6,910 bases of DNA from Elusimicrobiota bacterium (GTDB lineage Bacteria; Elusimicrobiota; Elusimicrobia; Elusimicrobiales; UBA9959). The stretch lies in assembly GCA_003500765.1 (NCBI GenBank), contig DNQL01000020.1, positions 1 through 6,910 on the forward strand, given 5' to 3'. Position numbers and translations under genes: made by a program. Shown here piece after piece: positions 1-4,738 of the stretch (position 1 is the first letter of the stretch; the number at the start of each line of letters is the position of its first letter). The notes below the pieces were generated by a model. The model was not told the origin of the DNA. It worked only from the letters and a program-made list of their open reading frames with translations, and ran no database searches.

Positions 1-2
1 AT

Positions 3-128
3 TCGCCGCAGTCGGTGCCGGGAGCACTGCGACCGGCTGATTCACCGGCCTCCGCGGCCGGCCCCGTCAAAGCCTGGCTGAAAGCCCTGGAAAAAGCCTG
101 CGCGGAACCCGGCGCCGCCTGCCGATAG
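3..128 (+). CDS. C-terminal end of an unrecognised protein (5' end outside window)
   Basis: A reading frame open from the left edge ends at TAG 126-128 and gives 41 residues. It starts with a Pro/Ala/Ser-rich stretch that looks like a flexible linker. A short amphipathic segment rich in Lys, Leu and Ala follows (PVKAWLKALEKACAEPGAACR), with two cysteines near the end. The other two forward frames close earlier (near 38-40 and 79-81), so this is the best candidate for a gene end, and its GC-rich third positions match the downstream genes. No family can be named from this fragment. The gap of 175 bases and the promoter that follow suggest it is not part of the downstream operon. It could be a chance open frame, which is common in GC-rich DNA. 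Confidence 0.45.
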   Translation, partial: SPQSVPGALRPADSPASAAGPVKAWLKALEKACAEPGAACR

Positions 129-156
129 TCATCCGTCGGGACCTCCGTCGGCCGGG

Positions 157-185
157 TTGCCTAACCTCCCCTTATTTTTTATACT
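157..185 (+). promoter_or_regulatory. Candidate sigma70-type promoter for the oxidoreductase operon
   Basis: A -35-like TTGCCT (157-162) and a -10-like TATACT (180-185, one mismatch to TATAAT) are separated by exactly 17 bases. They lie in the only AT-rich patch of the intergenic region. Transcription would start near 191-193, giving a leader of about 110 bases before the ATG at 304. Two direct copies of TCCGTCGG (132-139 and 144-151) sit just upstream. The box matches and spacing are seen; activity is inferred. Confidence 0.55.
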
Positions 186-196
186 AACTGTGTAGT

Positions 197-212
197 CTGA
201 AAAGGCTTTCAG
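197..212 (+). promoter_or_regulatory. Leader hairpin close to the predicted transcript start
   Basis: CTGAAA (197-202) and TTTCAG (207-212) form a perfect 6-bp stem with the 4-base loop AGGC. It would begin about five bases after the predicted transcription start. There is no T-tract after it, so it is not a terminator. A 5'-end stabilising hairpin is one reading. Further along the leader, GGGCG (221-225) can pair with CGCCC (249-253) around an inner CAGG/CCTG pair (229-232 with 239-242). No known riboswitch consensus was recognised. Confidence 0.3.
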
Positions 213-293
213 GCGCCGCAGGGCGACACAGGAACGGACCTGAGTTAACGCCCGCCCCCGGATCACCGCGCTGCACGCTCTCCAAGCCACACC

Positions 294-298
294 GGAGG
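294..298 (+). promoter_or_regulatory. Shine-Dalgarno site GGAGG of the ferredoxin gene
   Basis: GGAGG lies 5 bases before ATG 304, a strong match to the 16S anti-SD sequence. It fixes the ferredoxin start, which also puts the first Cys motif at the usual distance from the N-terminus. Confidence 0.75.
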
Positions 299-303
299 AA
301 AAC

Positions 304-507
304 ATGCCCAAAATGGAAGTAGACGTGGATAGGTGCAAAGGCTGCTACCTTTGCATACAGGTATGTCCCAAAAAGTGCATCGAGAAGTCCGATAAGTTCT
401 CCAAGTCAGGGTATTACCCGGCCAAGGACTCCAAGGAAGGCTGCTGTATAGCCTGCCAGAGCTGCGCCCGTATCTGCCCGGACCTGGCCATCAGGGTCTA
501 CAAATAA
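304..507 (+). CDS. 2-oxoacid:ferredoxin oxidoreductase, delta subunit (2x[4Fe-4S] ferredoxin)
   Basis: This 67-residue cytoplasmic ferredoxin carries electrons from the catalytic subunits encoded downstream to free ferredoxin. Two classic cluster motifs are visible: C11-x2-C14-x2-C17-x3-C21-Pro, and C48-x2-C51-x2-C54-x3-C58-Pro. Each should bind one [4Fe-4S] cluster. Two extra cysteines, C25 and C47, lie next to the motifs. The length and the roughly 26-residue insert between the motifs fit the delta subunits (KorD/VorD/PorD type) of four-subunit enzymes. ATG 304 follows GGAGG by 5 bases. The gene is first in the operon and lies 11 bases before the alpha gene, whose AGGAG site (508-512) directly follows the TAA. 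Delta-alpha-beta-gamma order is known for such complexes. A stand-alone ferredoxin is the alternative but is less likely here. Confidence 0.92.
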   Translation: MPKMEVDVDRCKGCYLCIQVCPKKCIEKSDKFSKSGYYPAKDSKEGCCIACQSCARICPDLAIRVYK

Positions 508-518
508 AGGAGACTGAC

Positions 519-1607
519 ATGGCTGAAAAAACACTGATGAAAGGCAACGAAGCCCTGGCCGAAGGCGCGATACGCGCCGGCTGCCGCTTCTTCGCCGGCT
601 ACCCGATAACCCCGCAGAACGAAGTCCCCGAATACATGAGCTGGCGCCTGCCGCAGGTGGGGGGAGCGTTCGTGCAGGCGGAGTCCGAAGTCTCCGCCAT
701 AAACATGATCTACGGCGCCGGCGCCACCGGCGTGCGCTGCATGACCTCCTCGTCGAGCCCCGGCATAAGCCTCAAGCAGGAGGGCATCTCCTACTGCGCC
801 GGCGCGGACCTGCCGGTCTTCATCGGCAACGTCATGCGCGGCGGCCCGGGCCTGGGCAACATAGCCGGCGCCCAGGGCGATTACTGGCAGGCCACCCGCG
901 GCGGCGGCCACGGCGACTACCGCGTCTTCGTCATGGCGCCCAACAGCGTCAACGAGATGGCCAACTTCCCGCGCAAGTGCTTCGAGGTGTCCTTCAAGTA
1001 CAGGATACCTTCGATGGTGCTCGCCGACGGCATCATCGGCCAGATGATGGAGCCCGTCGAGTTCGAGCATCCCGAGATAGATCCCAAGACCTTTCCCGAG
1101 CCGGACTGGGCGCTGGGCGTAGCCGCGGGCCGCGGCAAGCGCATCGTGAAGTCCTACGACCTCAAGGAAGGCGGCGTCGAGATAATGGTCAACGAGCGCG
1201 TCAAGCGCTATAACCAGATAGAGGCCAACGAGGTGATGTACGAGGAGAAGATGCTCGAGGACGCCGAGGTGGCCATAGTGGCCTACGGCACCTCCGCCCG
1301 CATCGGCGCGGCGGCCATGAAGATGGCGCGCGAGAAAGGCCTCAAGGTCGGACTTTTCCGTCCCATAACGCTCTGGCCCTTCCCCAAGGCCCGGATAACC
1401 GAGCTCTCGAAACGGATAAAGAAGTTCGTGGCCGTCGAGATGAGCCTGGGGCAGATGGTGGAGGACGTGCAGCTGGCCATAAACGGCCGCGCGGACGTCT
1501 ACCTGCACGCCAAGCCCGGCGCGTCGATAATAACCGCCGAGGAAGTCTACAAGACCCTGGAGAACATCGTGAAAAAGGGGGCCAAAGAATATGCAGCTGC
1601 TAAATAA
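519..1607 (+). CDS. vorB: 2-oxoacid (3-methyl-2-oxobutanoate):ferredoxin oxidoreductase, alpha subunit VorB
   Basis: The alpha subunit works with the TPP-binding beta subunit to convert a 2-oxoacid plus CoA to acyl-CoA and CO2 while reducing ferredoxin. The N-terminal pyrimidine-binding domain (about residues 6-240) shows the family landmarks GYPITPQNE (27-35), AESE (54-57), TSSSSPG (76-82), VMRGGPGLG (105-113) and GGGHGDYR (128-135). The transketolase C-terminal-like domain II (about 248-350) has GLFRPITLWPFP (278-289) and VEMSLGQM (306-313). The 362-residue length is normal for this family. The wording of these motifs, especially YPITPQNEVPEYM and SSSSPGISLKQEGISY, resembles proteins annotated as 3-methyl-2-oxobutanoate dehydrogenase VorB more than longer KorA proteins. 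Substrate is inferred from this resemblance, and 2-oxoglutarate remains possible. AGGAG (508-512) lies 6 bases before the ATG. The 3' end overlaps the beta gene by 17 bases, suggesting translational coupling. Confidence 0.93.
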   Translation: MAEKTLMKGNEALAEGAIRAGCRFFAGYPITPQNEVPEYMSWRLPQVGGAFVQAESEVSAINMIYGAGATGVRCMTSSSSPGISLKQEGISYCAGADLPVFIGNVMRGGPGLGNIAGAQGDYWQATRGGGHGDYRVFVMAPNSVNEMANFPRKCFEVSFKYRIPSMVLADGIIGQMMEPVEFEHPEIDPKTFPEPDWALGVAAGRGKRIVKSYDLKEGGVEIMVNERVKRYNQIEANEVMYEEKMLEDAEVAIVAYGTSARIGAAAMKMAREKGLKVGLFRPITLWPFPKARITELSKRIKKFVAVEMSLGQMVEDVQLAINGRADVYLHAKPGASIITAEEVYKTLENIVKKGAKEYAAAK

Positions 1608-2349
1608 GAAGCCCGAATCCATCCTCGACGTGAAGATGCATTACTGCCCCGGCTGCGGCCACGGCATAGTGCACCGCCTGGTGGCGGAGGTGATGGACGA
1701 GCTCGGCATACGCGAGCGCACCGTGGGCGTGGCCCCGGTCGGCTGCGCGGTGTTCGCCGACACGTACTTCAACTGCGACATGATACAGGGTCCGCACGGC
1801 CGCGGCCCGGCCGAAGCCACCGGCATCAAGCGCGCCAAGCCCGACACGATAGTGTTCTCCTACCAGGGCGACGGCGACCTGGCGTCCATCGGCATGGCCG
1901 AGATAGTGCACGCGGCCATACGCTCGGAGAAGATCACGGTCATCTTCATCAACAACGCCATCTACGGCATGACCGGCGGCCAGATGGCCCCGACCACGCT
2001 GATAGGCCAGAAGGCGACCACCTGCGTGGACGGCCGCACGGCCGCGCAGGCCGGCTACCCGATAAAGATGTGCGAGATGCTCGCCACCGTCGACGGCGCG
2101 GTCTACCTCGAGCGCACCTCGGTGCACAACGCGCCCGGCGTGCTCAAGACCAAGGCGGCCATCAAGAAGGCCTTCCAGAACCAGGTGGACGGCAAGGGCT
2201 TCTCGATGGTGGAGATACTCAGCATGTGCCCGACCAACTGGGGCACGCGGCTCGACAACCCTTCCGAGGCGACCAAGTACGTCGCGGAAGGCATGATACC
2301 CGTGTTCCCGCTGGGCGTCTACAAGGACGCCGGCGCGGAACAGAAATAA
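1591..2349 (+). CDS. 2-oxoacid:ferredoxin oxidoreductase, beta subunit (thiamine-diphosphate binding)
   Basis: The catalytic beta subunit binds thiamine diphosphate and the proximal [4Fe-4S] cluster. CPGCGHG (19-25) opens the domain and supplies two cysteines. GC at 51-52 and CPTNW (213-217) probably supply the other two ligands (C19, C22, C52 and C213 by family comparison). The TPP/Mg2+ motif is GDGD (93-96) through Asn-Asn (121-122), followed by the typical YGMTGGQMAPTT (125-136). At 252 residues it is a normal stand-alone beta subunit (KorB type; called VorA in methanogen nomenclature, where the protein may be longer). ATG 1591 lies inside the end of the alpha gene, and a GGGGG tract about ten bases upstream may serve as its ribosome site. 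No key residue seems to be missing. Gene names differ between organisms, so no symbol is assigned. Confidence 0.93.
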   Translation: MQLLNKKPESILDVKMHYCPGCGHGIVHRLVAEVMDELGIRERTVGVAPVGCAVFADTYFNCDMIQGPHGRGPAEATGIKRAKPDTIVFSYQGDGDLASIGMAEIVHAAIRSEKITVIFINNAIYGMTGGQMAPTTLIGQKATTCVDGRTAAQAGYPIKMCEMLATVDGAVYLERTSVHNAPGVLKTKAAIKKAFQNQVDGKGFSMVEILSMCPTNWGTRLDNPSEATKYVAEGMIPVFPLGVYKDAGAEQK

Positions 2350-2350
2350 C

Positions 2351-2355
2351 GGAGG
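2351..2355 (+). promoter_or_regulatory. Shine-Dalgarno site GGAGG of the gamma-subunit gene
   Basis: GGAGG begins 2 bases after the beta stop codon and ends 6 bases before ATG 2362. It gives the gamma subunit its own strong ribosome site in a 12-base gap. Confidence 0.7.
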
Positions 2356-2361
2356 CTTGCC

Positions 2362-2901
2362 ATGTACCAGGGAATAAGGATATCGGGTTTCGGCGGACAG
2401 GGCGTGATCTCCGCGGGCGTGCTGCTGGCCTACACCGGCATGTCGGAGGGGAAAGAGGTCAGCTTCTTCCCGGCCTACGGCGCGGAAATGCGCGGCGGCA
2501 CGGCCAACTGCTCGGTGGTGGTCTCCTCTGAAGAGGTGGCCGCCCCGATAGTCTCGGCGCCGGACACGGCCATAGTGCTCAACGAGCCTTCGCTGGCCAA
2601 GTTCGAGCCGCTGGTCAAACCCGGCGGGCTGCTGATAGTCAACACTTCGCTGATCAACTCCAAGCCGACGCGCAAGGACATCAGGATACTCAACGTGCCC
2701 TGCAACGAGATAGCCTCGCAGCTGGGCAACGGCAAGGTGATGAACATGGTGGCGCTGGGCGCCTTCGCGGCGGCCACGGGCGCGGTCTCGATAGAGGCCA
2801 TAGCCAAGGCCCTGCCCAAGGTCTACAAGAAGCTCAAGCCGGAAGTCATAGAGCTCAATGTCCAGGCGCTTAAAAAGGGCGCCGGGTTCAAGCTCAACTA
2901 A
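2362..2901 (+). CDS. 2-oxoacid:ferredoxin oxidoreductase, gamma subunit
   Basis: This 179-residue protein is the gamma subunit of the pyruvate/ketoisovalerate oxidoreductase family, which in multi-subunit enzymes helps form the CoA-binding part. The glycine-rich signature GFGGQG (9-14) follows the first beta strand. The second family hallmark, AYGAEMRGG (38-46), is complete, as is TANCSVVVS (47-55). The C-terminal half contains GNGKVMNMVALGAF (122-135), typical of the family, and ends in a Lys-rich helix. Length is usual for the family (about 170-190). It is the last gene of the operon: 12 bases separate it from the beta gene, and a strong terminator follows 19 bases after its stop. KorC-type and VorG-type gammas cannot be told apart by eye, so no symbol is given. 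Confidence 0.93.
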   Translation: MYQGIRISGFGGQGVISAGVLLAYTGMSEGKEVSFFPAYGAEMRGGTANCSVVVSSEEVAAPIVSAPDTAIVLNEPSLAKFEPLVKPGGLLIVNTSLINSKPTRKDIRILNVPCNEIASQLGNGKVMNMVALGAFAAATGAVSIEAIAKALPKVYKKLKPEVIELNVQALKKGAGFKLN

Positions 2902-2920
2902 GGCGGGAAAGGGATAAAGA

Positions 2921-2950
2921 GGGGCCCGGCATCGGTCCGGGCCCCTTTTT
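2921..2950 (+). terminator. Rho-independent terminator of the oxidoreductase operon
   Basis: GGGGCCCGG (2921-2929) pairs perfectly with CCGGGCCCC (2937-2945) around a 7-base loop, and TTTTT (2946-2950) follows at once. A 9-bp all-GC stem with a T-run is a textbook intrinsic terminator. Purines before the stem (AAAGA, 2916-2920) can pair with the T-run, so weak action on the opposite strand is possible. Confidence 0.92.
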
Positions 2951-2959
2951 CATAGATAA

Positions 2960-4738
2960 ATGCACAGCTCGTTCGGCGACGACGAACACGATCCGAAAGA
3001 ACGGATAAACTACAAGGCGGCCTTCCGCCTCCTTGCGGGACTTATCGCGCCCCGCAAGGGGCCTTTCGCCGTCGCCTTCGCCTATATGACCGCGGCCACG
3101 CTGGTCAGCCTGATGATCCCCATGATCGCGAAGTACGTCATCGACACCGCGATACCGGGCAAGGACCCCCGCGCCCTGCTGCTGGCCACCGGGGTATACC
3201 TGCTGACGACCCTGACATTCCTCTATTTCAATTACCTGCAGGTAGTGCAGCTGGCCCGGGCTGGCCAGGACCTGATAGTGGACCTGAAGGAGAAGATCCT
3301 CTCCCATATGCTCTCGCTGGACCTGGAGTTCTACTCCTCCCAGCCCGTCGGCCGGCTTACGGCGCGGGTGCAGTCCGACACCAGCACGCTCTACGCCCTC
3401 TTCACCAACACGGTCATCACCATCGTCAACGACGCGATGATGTTCGTAATAGTCTTCGCGGTGATGTCGTTCTACAACCTCAAGCTGACGCTGATGCTGC
3501 TGCCGGTATTCCCGGTCCTGTTCCTGTTCGGCTGGATATTCGTGCGCGTGACCTCGCCGATGTTCGTGCGCGTGCGCAAGATAGCCGCCGAGGTCCCGGG
3601 CTTCCTGACCGAGCAGCTAAACGGCATAGGGGTCCTCCAGGCCTTCAGCCGCGAGGAGGACACTTCCTCCAAGATGGAGGAGCTCAACCAGCGCAAGTTC
3701 AAAGCCGAGATAGGGGTGGAGGTCTACACCGTCCTCTTCTTCCTCAGCATCGTCTTCCTGCACCCCGCCGCCACCGCCGCCGTCTTCGGCTTCGGCGGAG
3801 CCATGGCCATGAAGGGGGAAATGACCGTCGGCATCATCGTGATGTTCGTCCTCTACCTGGGCTACCTGTTCGAGCCTATCTTCCGCTTCTCCGAGCACCT
3901 GAGCGTCATACAGCGCTCTTTCTCGGCCGGCCACCGCATATCCAAGATCCTCGCGCTGCGGCCCGCCCTGACCGAACCCGCCGAGCCGCGCTTCATGACC
4001 TGCGTGCGAGACGCGATAGATTTCAAAAAGGTCTGGATGCGCTATAACGAGGAAGGGGGCTGGGTGCTCAAAGACGTGTCGTTCAGCCTGCCGCGCGGGA
4101 AGAGCCTGGCCATACTGGGCGAGACCGGCGGAGGGAAGACCACCGTCACCAGCCTGCTCTTCCGCTTCTACGACTTCCAGAAGGGGCATATAGAGATAGA
4201 CGGCACCGACATTCGCAAGCTCAGTCTCGGCTCGCTGCGCTCGGCCATCGGCCTGGTCCAGCAGGACATCTACCTCTTTCCCGGCACGGTAATGCAGAAC
4301 CTCAAGCTGATGGACGACTCGATACCCGATGAGAGGGTACACGACGCCATCAGGCTCATGGGGCTGGACGCCTTCTTTAAAAAGCACCCGCTGGACAAGA
4401 AGGTCCTCGAGAAGGGAGCGAACCTTTCGATAGGCGAGAAGCAGGTCATCTCGCTGGCCCGCGCCATGGTCCTGGACCAGGAGGTCCTGGTCCTCGACGA
4501 GGCCACCTCCAACATGGACCCTCACACCGAACGGCTCATCACCACGGCCATAAAGAACCTGCTCAAGCATAAGACGGTCATAATAATCGCCCACAGGCTT
4601 TCCACCGTGCGCAACGCCGACCGCGTAATGATGATATCGGGCGGCGAGGTCAAGGAGCTCGGCACGCACGACGAGCTGCTCGCCAGCGGCGGTCTCTACT
4701 CCAAATATTACAAGCTGCAGTTCGGGGAGGGCGAATGA
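2960..4738 (+). CDS. ABC exporter half-transporter, subunit 1 (permease-ATPase fusion, consensus Walker B)
   Basis: This is a 592-residue type IV exporter half with a membrane domain (about 30-310, six likely helices near 35-55, 75-95, 150-170, 178-197, 255-278 and 287-307) and an ATPase domain (about 352-588). Visible ATPase motifs are A-loop Tyr362, Walker A GETGGGKTT (387-395), Q-loop Gln435, signature LSIGEKQ (489-495, a departure from LSGGQ), Walker B VLVLDE (509-514) with catalytic Glu514, D-loop SNMD and switch His545. It resembles the multidrug/lipid exporter group (MdlB, YheH, TM288-like), but the substrate is unknown. It overlaps subunit 2 by 4 bases (ATGA). The start is awkward: ATG 2960 directly follows an in-frame TAA, has no Shine-Dalgarno site and lies 9 bases after the terminator T-run. 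No ATG, GTG or TTG follows in frame until Met43. Confidence 0.93.
   Translation: MHSSFGDDEHDPKERINYKAAFRLLAGLIAPRKGPFAVAFAYMTAATLVSLMIPMIAKYVIDTAIPGKDPRALLLATGVYLLTTLTFLYFNYLQVVQLARAGQDLIVDLKEKILSHMLSLDLEFYSSQPVGRLTARVQSDTSTLYALFTNTVITIVNDAMMFVIVFAVMSFYNLKLTLMLLPVFPVLFLFGWIFVRVTSPMFVRVRKIAAEVPGFLTEQLNGIGVLQAFSREEDTSSKMEELNQRKFKAEIGVEVYTVLFFLSIVFLHPAATAAVFGFGGAMAMKGEMTVGIIVMFVLYLGYLFEPIFRFSEHLSVIQRSFSAGHRISKILALRPALTEPAEPRFMTCVRDAIDFKKVWMRYNEEGGWVLKDVSFSLPRGKSLAILGETGGGKTTVTSLLFRFYDFQKGHIEIDGTDIRKLSLGSLRSAIGLVQQDIYLFPGTVMQNLKLMDDSIPDERVHDAIRLMGLDAFFKKHPLDKKVLEKGANLSIGEKQVISLARAMVLDQEVLVLDEATSNMDPHTERLITTAIKNLLKHKTVIIIAHRLSTVRNADRVMMISGGEVKELGTHDELLASGGLYSKYYKLQFGEGE

Noticed and set aside
155..180. 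GGTT-GCCT-AACC hairpin followed by a T-rich run as a terminator for the upstream gene
   Set aside because: The stem is only 4 bp, and C and A bases separate it from the T-run. The same bases are better explained as the -35/spacer region of a promoter.
192..303. Possible TPP riboswitch in the leader, suggested by ACCTGA at 238-243 and the thiamine-dependent enzyme downstream
   Set aside because: Only these six bases match. The conserved CTGAGA element and the rest of the 3' conserved core with its helix arrangement are absent.
129..338. A 69-codon minus-strand frame covering the promoter region and ferredoxin start
   Set aside because: It has no recognisable motif, runs antisense through the ferredoxin start and shows no sign of its own promoter. 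It is best explained as a chance frame.
498..1622. A 374-codon open frame on the minus strand opposite the alpha gene, and similar long antisense frames opposite the other genes
   Set aside because: They lie in codon register with the real genes, so strong GC bias at third positions removes antisense stops. Their products are low-complexity (His, Gly, Ala, Tyr-rich) and match no family, while the + strand proteins are clearly conserved enzymes.
2880..2959. A sigma70 promoter for the ABC operon near the gamma gene end (for example GATAAA at 2913-2918 or TAGATA at 2953-2958 as the -10)
   Set aside because: No acceptable -35 box lies 16-18 bases upstream of either candidate, so no feature is called.
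4424..4444. Signature LSIGEKQ in ABC subunit 1 as evidence of a broken gene
   Set aside because: LSxGxxQ is kept and all other motifs are intact. Signature variation of this kind is normal in one chain of heterodimeric exporters.
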